This document shows, in pieces, positions 37,400 to 46,176 of a stretch of 64,000 nt of DNA. Positions within the stretch are counted from its first letter, which is position 1; every line of letters starts with the position of its first letter. Location of the stretch: assembly GCA_026692665.1 (NCBI GenBank), contig JAPLOF010000057.1:36045-100044 (forward strand), given 5' to 3'. Below the pieces are notes generated by a model. That model worked only from the letters and a program-made list of their open reading frames with translations, was not told the DNA's origin and searched no databases. The stretch comes from Planctomycetota bacterium. GTDB taxonomy: Bacteria; Planctomycetota; UBA1135; GCA-002686595. A program made the position numbers and the translations under genes.

Positions 37400-37552
37400 A
37401 AGAAAGAGTGAAAAGGCTGCCACGCCCCATGGAGGACTTCCGGAAGCGGGATGCCTGCTCTCTGCCCGGAGGGCCTGCCCGCTCGCTCGGCGATTGCGAG
37501 TCCCAACGTGACCACACCCTCGATCCCGTCCCAGCCCGGTTGCCTGCCCAGT
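37228..37552. other. Divergent intergenic region upstream of the fusion gene
   Basis: 325 bases between the PhnD-like gene (minus) and the preferred start of the fusion gene (plus). It holds several GC-rich hairpins, for example GATCGGG/CCCGATC (37262-37268 with 37274-37280), and the GGAACCTCCCC inverted repeat. An alternative fusion start at ATG 37451 would shorten it. No recognised riboswitch or promoter. Confidence 0.6.
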
Positions 37553-40500
37553 ATGGTCGATCGGATGCTGGGGTCCGCAATCGGCCTCTGCAGCCTCTCG
37601 TGCCTCGCCTGGGCGATCCCCTCGCCCGACGTCATGGTCAACCTGTTCGCCAGTTCGGCCCAGGTGCTGGGACTCGTGAGCGTGGTGCTCGGCCGGTGGC
37701 TGTGGGTGCGCAAGAAGCGCGGGTCCACGGCAGCCAACGGCCGCGGCTACCGCGCGGCCTTCGCCGTCGCCCTGGCGCTGTGCGCCGTGAGCAGCATCGG
37801 CTGGGGCCTCTACGCGGCCAAGGTCGCGGACGATCGGAACACCCGGCTCCAGGTCAACCTGACCCGCAACTCCAGCGAGGAAGGGAAGAAGATCGTCGAC
37901 GTCTCCCTGCGCGAGCTGTCCTTCAGCAAGCAGCTCGACCGCAAGGACGGCCTCCCGACCGACGAGCTCCTGCGGCGCATCGAGGCCGGGCAGTTGGGCC
38001 AGGTCATCGACGTGCGCGAGGACGAGGAGTTCGAGGTCGGCGCGATCGAGGGCGTGGCGCACGCGCGATTCCCGGACGTGCTGGCCGACGCCGACCGCTT
38101 CATCGATCGGGCGATGCCCGTCACCCTCCTGTGCTTCAACGGGAACCGCAGCTCGGAGCTGGCGGAGGAACTGCGCAAGCGCGGCTTCTCGACGTCCTTC
38201 CTGATCGGCGGCTACGAGAAGTGGATCGCCGAGAATCGCCCGATCGCCTTCAACCTCGATCGCGAGCGCCGCGACCTGCGCGAGATCCCGGACTACCCGA
38301 ACAAGGACATCCTCCTCGACACGCCCGACGTGCAGCAGCTCATGGCGGAACGCGAGATCGTGTTCCTGGACGTGCGCTATCCCGGGGACTTCGAGACGCT
38401 GGGCCACCTGCCGGGCGCGATCAACATCCCGTTCCGCAAGCTCACGACGCCGGAGCTGGACGCCGCTCTCGCGGCGTTGCCGAAGAAGCCGGTCGTGGTG
38501 CCGTGCTACGACAAGCGCAGTTCCTTCTTCGGTCTCGTGGTCGGCCTGCGCCTCTCGCGCATGGGCCACGAGTTCCTCGGACGCTACACGGTCCCCGAGG
38601 GCTTCGCGGTCGCCGGGAACGAGAAGGCCCACGTGGCGGCGTGGAAGGCCGCGCAGGAGAAGCAGACGATCCTGTCCATCGTCGCTCAGCCCCTCGCCGG
38701 CGCCCTCACGTGGAGTCAGTCCCACGCGGGATCGTTGGCCGCGGCGATCCTCCTCCTGGTTCTCCTCGTCCGGCTCGTGATCCTGCCCCTCACGGCCCGC
38801 GCCGAGCGGGATCGCCGTGCCGAGCTGGCGCTCCGGCCCGAGATCGACGCGCTCAAGGCGCGCTTCCGCGACGATCCGGCGTCGCGCTCCAGGGCGACGA
38901 TGGCACTCCTCGCCCGCCACGGCGTGAAACCGGCCTGGAACCTCGCCAGCGCCGTCGTGCAACTGGGGCTCTTCACGGTGTTCTTCAGCGTCGTGAGCGA
39001 AGCGAGCCGCGGATCGAGCGAGTCCTTCCTGTGGGTGCCGGAGATCGCAGCTCCCGATCCGACCTGGCTCCTGCCCCTCCTCGGCGCGGTCGCGACGGGC
39101 CTGCTCGTGTGGCTGCCCGCCGCGCACAAGACCTGGAAGCGCGCACTCGGATCGGTGGCTGCTGCAGCGGCGCTCCTGGCCCTCGTCGCCCAGCTCTCGG
39201 CCGGCGCCCAGCTCTACCTGGCCGCCAACTTGTCGATCCTCCACCTCCACAACGCGCTCGTCGGTGCGTGGCTCGGTTGGCGCGCGCGGGCTCCCGAGCG
39301 TCGGCGCCTGACGATCGAATCGCGCTACCGGCACGCGGCCGTGGTCCCCCTGCGCCATGCTCACCTCATCGAGGGCTGCGGCGCGAAGGCCGCGCGCCTC
39401 GGGCGTCTCATGGAAGCCGGCCTGCCCGTCCCCGACGGGTTCGTGGTGCGCGCCAGCGCGATCACGGAATCCCGGCTCGAGAGCACCGTCCGCGCAGCCG
39501 TGCTCGAGTCCCATGCGCGGCTGGGCGCGACACGTGTCGCGGTGCGCAGCTCGGGCGTGAACGAGGACGGGGCCGACAAGAGCTACGCGGGGGTCTTCGA
39601 GTCGATCCTCGACGTCGAGCTCTCGGGCCTGGAGAAGGCGATCGAGGACGTGGCTCGCTCCTGGCAGGGAGCGCGCGCGGGTGCGTACTCGCAGGGAGCC
39701 CCCGAGAGCGGCGGCATCGTCGTGCAGGCGATGGTTCCCGCGGCCTGGGCGGGCGTGCTCTTCACCGAGCACCCGGGCGAGTCGGGAACGTGCGCGATCG
39801 AGATGGTCGAAGGATTGGGCGACGAACTCGTCTCCGGGCGCCGTCAACCGCACGGGTTCCGCCTCGGCCGCACCAGCGGACGTCCGCTCGAGGGCGAGCG
39901 CCCGCCGATCGACCTGGCACCGCTCTTCGCGCTCGGCCGCCGGGTGGAGAAGCTGTTCGGGAAGCCCCAAGACGTCGAATGGGCCTACGCGGACGGGCGT
40001 TTCCTCCTGTTGCAGGCCCGCGACGTCACGCGCTTCTCGCGTCTCGGTTCGGACGAGCGCGCGCTGCGGGAACGCGAGCGGCACCGCCTCCTCGAAATCC
40101 TGGACGGCGCTCCGGCCGACGACGCGGTGCTCGTCCAGAACGAGCTGTCCGAGCTCCTGCCCGAGCCGACCCCGCTCTCGCTCTCGCTCATGGAGGCGCT
40201 CTGGAACCACGACGGTGCCGCGCACCGCGCGTGCAGCGCGGTGGGGATCCCCTACGAGGTCACGCCGGACTCCGCGCCACTGCTCGTGACGGCGTTCGGG
40301 AAGCTGTACGTGGACGAGCGCGAATCCCGCCGGCGCGTCTCGCGCGGACCGTCCGCTCTGGCCGCGTTCCAGCTGGCGCGGTCCGCCGACCGCATGGAGC
40401 AGTCGTGGCGCGAGGAGCACCTTCCCCGCGCCCTCTGCGCCGCGCGTCTGGACGCGGCACTCGACCTGGATCGCCTCGATCTGGCCGAGCTCGTCGCTCT

Positions 40501-41800
40501 GTTCCGTGAACGCACGCGCCGCTTCGTCGAGGAGGACTACGCGCGCGCCGAGGAGATCAACGTCGCGGCCGACGTCTACCTGAAGACCGCGATTCGCGGC
40601 CTCGAGCGCGTGGGAGCCGACGCGGCGGAACAACTGACTCACGTCCCCACGACCGTCGTGCAGGAGGCGGCACAGATCCTGGGCCGCCTCGGGCGTCACG
40701 AGGTCCCCGCCTCCGAGTTCCTGGCCCACTCGGGCCACCGTGCGCCGCACGATTGGGAACTCGCCTCCGCGCGCTACGCCGAGGACGAGGACCTCGTCGC
40801 GACGATGGCCGAGCGCAGTGTCGGCACGCTGCCGCGCTCCGCACCGGCACGCAGTCCCTTCGGGCGGCGCATCCTCGACCTCGCGGTGGAGCGGGCGCTG
40901 CACTGGCAGGCGCTGAAGGAGGAGGCGAAGCACCTCGCACTGCGCGAAATCGGTTTCCTGCGCCGCGTCCTGGTCGCGATCGGCGAGCGGGTCGGCATCG
41001 ACGATCGCATCTTCCTGCTCCGCGTGGACGAGGTCTCCCGACTCGATGACGACGCCTGGCGCGGCGGGCGCGCTCTCGAGATCCTCGAAGCGCGGGCTGA
41101 CGAGCGGGACGCGCTCGACTGCGTGCGCCTGCCGTCCTGCCTGAGCGCGACGTCGCTCGAGCAGCTCGACCTGCAGGCTCCCGGAGCGGTGCCCCGCCCG
41201 GTGCCCCTCGGCGCGATGCGCGGCACGCGCGTCTCGGGCACGTCCGGCGTGATCGGCCGTGCGCGCGTGTTGCGCCACGCGGACGAGATCGACTCGTTCC
41301 AGGACGGCGAGATCCTCGTGGCGCGCTTCACGGATCCGACCTGGATGCCGCTCTTCCCGCGCGCCCGCGCGATCGTGACCGAGGTGGGCGGCTGGTTGTC
41401 GCACGCCGCCATCCAAGCGCGCGAGTACGGGCTGCCCGCGGTCGTCGGCGTGCGCGGCGCGCTCGATTCGATCCAGACGGGCCAGGTCGTGCGGCTCGCG
41501 CCGGACGGCACGGTTGAAGTCCTGGGTGAGCGTCGGCGCGAAACGCGGGTCCCGACCTCCATCGCGGTCGTCGTCCGGCGATCCCGTGGCGAGATCCAGG
41601 GCACCATCGGCAATGTCTCGTCGAACGGAGCCCTGCTGCGCATCTCGGGCGGCAAGCTCGAGCTCGGCGAGGAGCTCTCCATCGAGATCTCCGCGGGCCT
41701 GGCGCATCCGGCCACGGTGGTCCGCAACGGCGTCCCCGGCATCTACGGGCTCCATCTGGCGCAGCCGACGCTGCGGGATTCGCTCGCTCGCGCGGGCTGA
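37553..41800 (+). CDS. Rhodanese-rhodanese-YidC-PEP/pyruvate-binding ATP-grasp-swivelling His-PilZ fusion protein
   Basis: A 1415-residue protein. Membrane segments at about 5-47 and 62-85. Rhodanese domain 1 (about 140-225; VIDVREDEEFEVGAI, Cys194 in LLCFNGNRS) and rhodanese domain 2 (about 260-365; Cys318 in VVPCYDKRS). A YidC/Oxa1-type domain (about 385-585) keeps the conserved groove Arg (Arg407 in LLVRLVILPL) and the LRPEIDALKARFRDD helix. A PPDK/PEP-synthase-type ATP-grasp (about 600-830; GAKAARLGRLMEAGLPVPDGF, VAVRSSGVNEDG, DVEWAYADGRFLLLQAR) and a helical middle follow. The mobile domain (about 1225-1325) has His1284 in GGWLSH; PilZ-like residues end the protein (about 1330-1412). The last three parts resemble rifampin phosphotransferase. 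ATG 37553 is preferred to 37451 because codons before it have weak GC bias. Confidence 0.88.
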   Translation: MVDRMLGSAIGLCSLSCLAWAIPSPDVMVNLFASSAQVLGLVSVVLGRWLWVRKKRGSTAANGRGYRAAFAVALALCAVSSIGWGLYAAKVADDRNTRLQVNLTRNSSEEGKKIVDVSLRELSFSKQLDRKDGLPTDELLRRIEAGQLGQVIDVREDEEFEVGAIEGVAHARFPDVLADADRFIDRAMPVTLLCFNGNRSSELAEELRKRGFSTSFLIGGYEKWIAENRPIAFNLDRERRDLREIPDYPNKDILLDTPDVQQLMAEREIVFLDVRYPGDFETLGHLPGAINIPFRKLTTPELDAALAALPKKPVVVPCYDKRSSFFGLVVGLRLSRMGHEFLGRYTVPEGFAVAGNEKAHVAAWKAAQEKQTILSIVAQPLAGALTWSQSHAGSLAAAILLLVLLVRLVILPLTARAERDRRAELALRPEIDALKARFRDDPASRSRATMALLARHGVKPAWNLASAVVQLGLFTVFFSVVSEASRGSSESFLWVPEIAAPDPTWLLPLLGAVATGLLVWLPAAHKTWKRALGSVAAAAALLALVAQLSAGAQLYLAANLSILHLHNALVGAWLGWRARAPERRRLTIESRYRHAAVVPLRHAHLIEGCGAKAARLGRLMEAGLPVPDGFVVRASAITESRLESTVRAAVLESHARLGATRVAVRSSGVNEDGADKSYAGVFESILDVELSGLEKAIEDVARSWQGARAGAYSQGAPESGGIVVQAMVPAAWAGVLFTEHPGESGTCAIEMVEGLGDELVSGRRQPHGFRLGRTSGRPLEGERPPIDLAPLFALGRRVEKLFGKPQDVEWAYADGRFLLLQARDVTRFSRLGSDERALRERERHRLLEILDGAPADDAVLVQNELSELLPEPTPLSLSLMEALWNHDGAAHRACSAVGIPYEVTPDSAPLLVTAFGKLYVDERESRRRVSRGPSALAAFQLARSADRMEQSWREEHLPRALCAARLDAALDLDRLDLAELVALFRERTRRFVEEDYARAEEINVAADVYLKTAIRGLERVGADAAEQLTHVPTTVVQEAAQILGRLGRHEVPASEFLAHSGHRAPHDWELASARYAEDEDLVATMAERSVGTLPRSAPARSPFGRRILDLAVERALHWQALKEEAKHLALREIGFLRRVLVAIGERVGIDDRIFLLRVDEVSRLDDDAWRGGRALEILEARADERDALDCVRLPSCLSATSLEQLDLQAPGAVPRPVPLGAMRGTRVSGTSGVIGRARVLRHADEIDSFQDGEILVARFTDPTWMPLFPRARAIVTEVGGWLSHAAIQAREYGLPAVVGVRGALDSIQTGQVVRLAPDGTVEVLGERRRETRVPTSIAVVVRRSRGEIQGTIGNVSSNGALLRISGGKLELGEELSIEISAGLAHPATVVRNGVPGIYGLHLAQPTLRDSLARAG

Positions 41801-41819
41801 CAAGCCCTTTCCCTCGGCC

Positions 41820-41841
41820 CGGCCCGACGACGGTCGGGCCG
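41820..41841. terminator. Possible bidirectional terminator hairpin
   Basis: CGGCCCGAC (41820-41828) pairs perfectly with GTCGGGCCG (41833-41841) around a GACG loop, between the ends of the convergent fusion and mcsB genes. There is no T-run on either strand, so termination efficiency is uncertain. Confidence 0.45.
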
Positions 41842-41913
41842 AGGAGCACGCGCCGCGCCCTGGGCCGGAGCGTGAGGCCATCGAGAGCGGACGGTGCCCG
41901 CCGCGAACCCCGA

Positions 41914-43023
41914 TCAGTTCGCGCGCGCGCCGAGACGCTGCCGCAGCAGGCTCGCCCGCAGCCGATCGCGCTCGCTGGCCTCGACGAGGGTGGTCCCGAT
42001 CTCCTCCTGCAGGAGGGCCTGCACGTGCCCCTTCTGCACCTGCACGCCGAGCTGGTTCAGGAGCGCGAGCTTGGGCTCGGTGATGAGCTCGAGCTCGAGT
42101 CCCAGCCGCAACGTCGAGAGATGCGCCAGGGCCTGGTCCGTCTGCAGCGCACGAGCCGTGCGCAGGAGCCCCTGGCTGCGCTGGATCCGGTCCTGCAGCG
42201 CAGACTTCCGCTCGTTCGCGAGGATCTGCCGCAGGTCGCGCTCGAAGCGCACGATCGCCGGGACGAGGGCCTGCAGGTCGGCGACCAGTTGCTCCTCGCT
42301 GCGGCCCAGGGTGATCTGGTTCGAGATCTGGTAGAAGTCCCCCGCCGCGCGGCTGCCTTCTCCGTACATGCCGCGCACCGCGAGCCCGGTGCGCTGCGCC
42401 GCGGCGAAGACCTTCTCGAGCTCGCTGCGCACCAGCGACAGCGCCGGGAGGTGCATCATCACGGACGCGCGCAGTCCCGTTCCGACGTTCGTCGGACAGC
42501 CGGTCAGGTAGCCCAGCATGCGCGTGTGAGCGAACGGGATGCGCGCTTCGAGCATCCGGTCGAGGTCCTGCGCCTTGCGCCAGGCCCGGCTGAGATCGAA
42601 CCCGCTCGCCAGCGCCTGCAGGCGCAGGTGGTCCTCCTCGTTGACCATCGCCGCGATCGTCTCGGACGCGCCGAAAGCGACCGCACGCCCCGGCAGCGCG
42701 GCCTGGCCGTCCTCGGAGGGCGCGAGGTCCCGGCTGACGAGGTGGCGCTCGCGCAGCACCACGCGCAGGAGGGGGCTGGCTTCGGCCATCGACACCCACT
42801 GGGTCTCGCCGTCGAGGCGCGCGGCGACGAGTTCCTCGCGCAGGCGGGCGCACAGGTCCGTCGCCTGCCGGGGGTCCATCCGCGCGACGAACGGCAGGCC
42901 GTCGACGTTGCGCGCGAGGCGCACCCGGCACGAGACCACGACATCGGACTCCGGTCCTGTGGAGGCGAGCCAGGAGCCGACGCGTTCGGCGAAGCGGCGG
43001 AGGTCGATCGGGGGAGGCGTCAT
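41914..43023 (-). CDS. mcsB: Protein arginine kinase McsB
   Basis: A 369-residue phosphagen-kinase-fold protein: SCRVRLARNVDGLPF (residues about 30-44; usually SSRVRLARN), NEEDHLRLQ, LGYLTGCPTNVGTGLRASVMMHLP and GEGSRAAGDFYQISNQITLG. These are the nucleotide- and arginine-binding motifs of McsB, which phosphorylates arginine residues and marks proteins for ClpCP in Firmicutes. Neither mcsA nor clpC is beside it, so adaptor and protease partners are unknown here. It converges on the fusion gene and follows the methyltransferase gene after 58 bases. Confidence 0.93.
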   Translation of the reverse strand: MTPPPIDLRRFAERVGSWLASTGPESDVVVSCRVRLARNVDGLPFVARMDPRQATDLCARLREELVAARLDGETQWVSMAEASPLLRVVLRERHLVSRDLAPSEDGQAALPGRAVAFGASETIAAMVNEEDHLRLQALASGFDLSRAWRKAQDLDRMLEARIPFAHTRMLGYLTGCPTNVGTGLRASVMMHLPALSLVRSELEKVFAAAQRTGLAVRGMYGEGSRAAGDFYQISNQITLGRSEEQLVADLQALVPAIVRFERDLRQILANERKSALQDRIQRSQGLLRTARALQTDQALAHLSTLRLGLELELITEPKLALLNQLGVQVQKGHVQALLQEEIGTTLVEASERDRLRASLLRQRLGARAN

Positions 43024-43081
43024 CGGTGCGGCTCGCCGTTTCTAGCACGGCTGCGGGCCCCGCAGAAGCACCTCGGGAGTC

Positions 43082-44866
43082 TCAGGGGAGCGGCGGCTTC
43101 GGTCCGAGCGCGCGCCGCAGCGACTTGGCGCGGCTCCGCAGATCCGTGCGCAAGGCCATGATCGTGCGGTCCTGGTCCTGGAGGATCCGCGCGACGCGCG
43201 CCAACTCGGCATGCGCGCCCTCGAGTCGCTGTTGTTCCACGTTGCGCTCGTGCAGCGCCGTGGCGAGCTCCCCGCGCAGACTCGCGGCTTCCGCGCGGGT
43301 GTCGCGCAGCGCTCCGCGGTGGCCTTCGAGATCCTGCGAGAGGTCGCGCCCGACCGCGCGGTGCTCCGCCAGCTCCCTGTCGCGTGCGGCGAGCTCCTTG
43401 TCGCGCGCGGCCAACTCGCGCTCGAGTGCGGCCACGCGTTGCTGCGCCGACGCGAGCCGGACCTCGCTGGCCGCGAGGAGTTCGCGAGTCCTATCCGCCA
43501 GGTCTCTCGTCGCCCGCACCGCCTCGCGTTCCAGGGCCAGCTCCGTGCGGCACTCGGCCAGCGCCGCGCGGTGACCGACCAGGTCGGCGCGTTCCGACTC
43601 GAGGACCTTGCGTGTCGCCGCCAGCTCGCCCCGTTCCTCGGCGAGCGTAGCCCGGTGTCCGTCGAGATCGGCCCGCAGCGCCGCGGCCTCGGCGGCCATG
43701 CGATCGACTTCGTTCTCGAGTCGGCCACGCACCTCGCGTTCGGCGTCGCGCGCGCGCTCGGCGGACGCCGCCGCGGCGCGCGCCAGCTCGAGTTCGCCGT
43801 CGAGTTCGGCCCGCATGCGCTCGGCGTCCGCGCGCGTGCGATGGACGTGCGCGCGCGTGAGCGCCAGCTCGTCGCGCAGCTGCGCCACGGAATCCCGGTG
43901 GCCGCCCAGGTCCTTCTCCAACGTCCGCGCGACCTCGCCGATGGCCGCGCGCTCGGCGCGCTCGACACGCAGCGATTCGCGGTGCCCGGCCAGGTCCTGC
44001 TCGAGCGTCCGGGCCATCTCCCACAGGCGCTCCCGCTCGATCGCCCACGCGGAGCGCGCGCGATCGAAGCCGGCGAGCTCGCCGATCACATCGTCGAAGC
44101 GCCCGAGCACTCCGGCCGGCGCGCGCGGCGCCGCCAGGCCCGGGACGGACGTCGGCAGCGGAGCGCCGCCCAGGGCTCCGATCAACGCGTGGCGATAGAC
44201 AGGCTGAGCATGATCGGACGCGTAGAGCTCGCCGTTGTAGAAGCGGAAGATGGACTTCGCGAGAGTGCGCAGTTCGGGCTCGTGGTCGAGATAGAGCGAC
44301 AGACACATGAGCGGCAGCCAGCGCTCCAGGTTGCCGTGTCCGATCGCGGAAGTCCGGGCACCGGCCTTCTCCAGGGCCGCGGCCGAAGCGGCCAGGTCCG
44401 GGAGTCCGTTGTGTCGATGCTCGTCCAGGTAGCGGTGCTCGACGCCGAGCTTGTCGCGCAGGAAACGCTGCAGCAGGCGCTCGGATTCGTCGACGGACGG
44501 CGATTGGTAGGGCCCGGCCAGCACGACCCACTTCTTCGAGACGCGGGCACACTCGGCCACGAAGGCCTCGCGGAAACGCGGCGGGACGTGCTCGAGGGTG
44601 TCGAAGGCCGCGACGACGTCGAAGGATCGATCGCGGTACGGCAGGCGCGCGCCGTCTCCGAGCACGAGCCCAGGCTCCTCGGAGGGGTCGACGTCCACGA
44701 GGAACACGCGGTCGGCGGGCAGGAACGCGCGCAGGTTCGCCGTGCGTCCCCCGACGTCGAGGATGGAGAGCGGCTTCGATCCCTCCCGCACGATCGCGAG
44801 CAGGTCGACGACGATGCGGTAGCGCTGGTACTGGTCGAACGGCAGTTCGAGCGGGTCGCGGATCAC
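43082..44866 (-). CDS. SAM-dependent methyltransferase with long coiled-coil tail (WbdD-like ruler candidate)
   Basis: A 594-residue protein. Residues about 1-165 form a class I methyltransferase: SILDVGGRTANLRAFLP (SAM motif I), VFLVDVDP, GDGARLPYRDRSFDVVAAFDTLEHVPP. Residues 165-270 are mixed; about 275-575 are heptad-rich coiled coil with five D-L-x-G-H-R units, and the end is basic (RSRAKSLRRALGPKPP). It is encoded directly after wzm and wzt (GTGA overlap). In E. coli O8/O9a the chain terminator WbdD joins a methyltransferase to a coiled-coil ruler in an ABC export system; this protein has the same logic but no kinase domain, so the assignment is inference. Confidence 0.85.
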   Translation of the reverse strand: MIRDPLELPFDQYQRYRIVVDLLAIVREGSKPLSILDVGGRTANLRAFLPADRVFLVDVDPSEEPGLVLGDGARLPYRDRSFDVVAAFDTLEHVPPRFREAFVAECARVSKKWVVLAGPYQSPSVDESERLLQRFLRDKLGVEHRYLDEHRHNGLPDLAASAAALEKAGARTSAIGHGNLERWLPLMCLSLYLDHEPELRTLAKSIFRFYNGELYASDHAQPVYRHALIGALGGAPLPTSVPGLAAPRAPAGVLGRFDDVIGELAGFDRARSAWAIERERLWEMARTLEQDLAGHRESLRVERAERAAIGEVARTLEKDLGGHRDSVAQLRDELALTRAHVHRTRADAERMRAELDGELELARAAAASAERARDAEREVRGRLENEVDRMAAEAAALRADLDGHRATLAEERGELAATRKVLESERADLVGHRAALAECRTELALEREAVRATRDLADRTRELLAASEVRLASAQQRVAALERELAARDKELAARDRELAEHRAVGRDLSQDLEGHRGALRDTRAEAASLRGELATALHERNVEQQRLEGAHAELARVARILQDQDRTIMALRTDLRSRAKSLRRALGPKPPLP

Positions 44867-46176
44867 GCGTCGGACTCCAGAGTCGAGACGCCCATGCCGG
44901 GCTGGTCGCGCACGACGCTCCAGCGCGAAGGCAGGAAGAGCATTCCGTGCTGCAGTCGCCGGACGTCGACGACGTCGAACGAGAGCACGTGTTCGCGGTG
45001 ATCGATCGCGGTCGGCGCCGCCTTGCCGTGGTCGTAGAGGAACGTGGTCAGGTAGAACGACCCCGAGAGCAAGGGGAGCGCGTCGAAGCGCATCTCGACC
45101 ACGCCCGTCTCGCCCGGGACGCAGTCCGCGATCTCGATCGGGCGCTCGCGCCAGTGGTGGTTCGCTCCGTTCACGTAGGTGCCGTCGCTGCGGTAGATCC
45201 CCAGGCCGAACACGGGGTTCGCCACGTGGCCGTGGACCTTGTAGCGGATCCGCACGCGGAACGGCTCGCCCGGCGTGAACACGAGCGACGGTTGTCCCGC
45301 GGGATCGAGCATCTCGACTTCGGTCGTCTCGATCTCGCCCGTCCCCCAGCGCGGGTACACGCTCGTGCCGCGGTCGTACGAGGACAGGCGCTCATTTCCG
45401 CGGGCTTTGGCGCGTTTCAGGTACTCGTCGGCGACCTTGGCGGCGCTGCCCTGCTCGAGCACTTCGCCGCGGTCGAGCAGGACGACGTGCTGACACATCG
45501 ACTTGATCGAGCCCATGTCGTGGCTGACGAAGATCGTGGTCTTGCCCTGCTCGCGGAACTCGTTGAGCCGGTTGACGCACTTGCCCTTGAAGTGCTCGTC
45601 CCCGACCGAGAGGGCTTCGTCGATCATCAGGATGTCCGGATCGACCGACGACGCGACCGCGAAGCCCAGGCGCACGTACATCCCTGAGCTGTACGTCTTG
45701 ACCGGCCGCTCGATGAAGTCGCCGAGCTCGCTGAAATCGACGATCTTCGGGAAGCGCTCGGCGATCTCCTCCTCGGACATGCCGAGGATCGAGCAAGCCA
45801 GGTGGATGTTGTCGCGGCCGGAGAACTCGGGGTGGAAGCCCGCTCCGAGCTCGAGCAGCGAGGAGACCCGTCCCTGTACGGCGACCTCGCCCGCGGTCGG
45901 AAGGGTGATACCCGTGAGCAGCTTCAGTAGCGTCGACTTGCCCGCGCCGTTCTCGCCGATGATGCCGACCGTCGAGCCGTGCGGGATGTCGAGGTAGACG
46001 TTGCGCAGCGCCCAGAACTCGCGGTGGAACTTCTTCCCCGGCAGGAGGAGTTCCCAGAGCCGGTGGATGGGCTTGTCGTAGAGCCGATAGGCCTTCCCCG
46101 CGCCGCGACACAGGATCGCGGAGCCGGAACTCCCCGACGCGAGCTGCGTCGGCTTCGTCGTCGCTACGGTGCTCAC
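44863..46176 (-). CDS. wzt: Polysaccharide ABC exporter ATPase with C-terminal carbohydrate-binding domain (Wzt)
   Basis: A 437-residue protein. ABC domain about 20-265: Walker A GENGAGKST, signature YSSGMYVRLGFAVA, Walker B ILMIDEALSVGD and a switch His in VSHDM. Residues about 290-420 form a beta-sandwich Wzt_C domain (EVEMLDPAGQPSLVFTPGEPFRVRIRY, FGLGIYRSDGTYVNG) that in O-antigen exporters reads the capped chain end. That fits a capped-chain export route with the methyltransferase next door. GTG start at 46176 overlaps the permease stop (GTGA). Confidence 0.95.
   Translation of the reverse strand: MSTVATTKPTQLASGSSGSAILCRGAGKAYRLYDKPIHRLWELLLPGKKFHREFWALRNVYLDIPHGSTVGIIGENGAGKSTLLKLLTGITLPTAGEVAVQGRVSSLLELGAGFHPEFSGRDNIHLACSILGMSEEEIAERFPKIVDFSELGDFIERPVKTYSSGMYVRLGFAVASSVDPDILMIDEALSVGDEHFKGKCVNRLNEFREQGKTTIFVSHDMGSIKSMCQHVVLLDRGEVLEQGSAAKVADEYLKRAKARGNERLSSYDRGTSVYPRWGTGEIETTEVEMLDPAGQPSLVFTPGEPFRVRIRYKVHGHVANPVFGLGIYRSDGTYVNGANHHWRERPIEIADCVPGETGVVEMRFDALPLLSGSFYLTTFLYDHGKAAPTAIDHREHVLSFDVVDVRRLQHGMLFLPSRWSVVRDQPGMGVSTLESDA

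Noticed and set aside
37398-37470. Possible cyclic-di-GMP (GEMM-I) riboswitch before the fusion gene, suggested by GAAAGAGTG and GGAAGCGGGATGCC
   Set aside because: The conserved GACGCAAAGCC core and the paired P1 elements are missing, so resemblance is limited to short stretches.
36352-37737. Longer start for the PhnD-like protein
   Set aside because: The extra residues precede a perfectly normal signal peptide and are low-complexity; ATG 37227 is the natural start.
37292-43048. A 1918-codon open frame on the minus strand across the fusion gene and mcsB region
   Set aside because: Shadow frame produced by high third-position GC; it lacks domain signatures while the opposite and overlapping genes have full motif sets.
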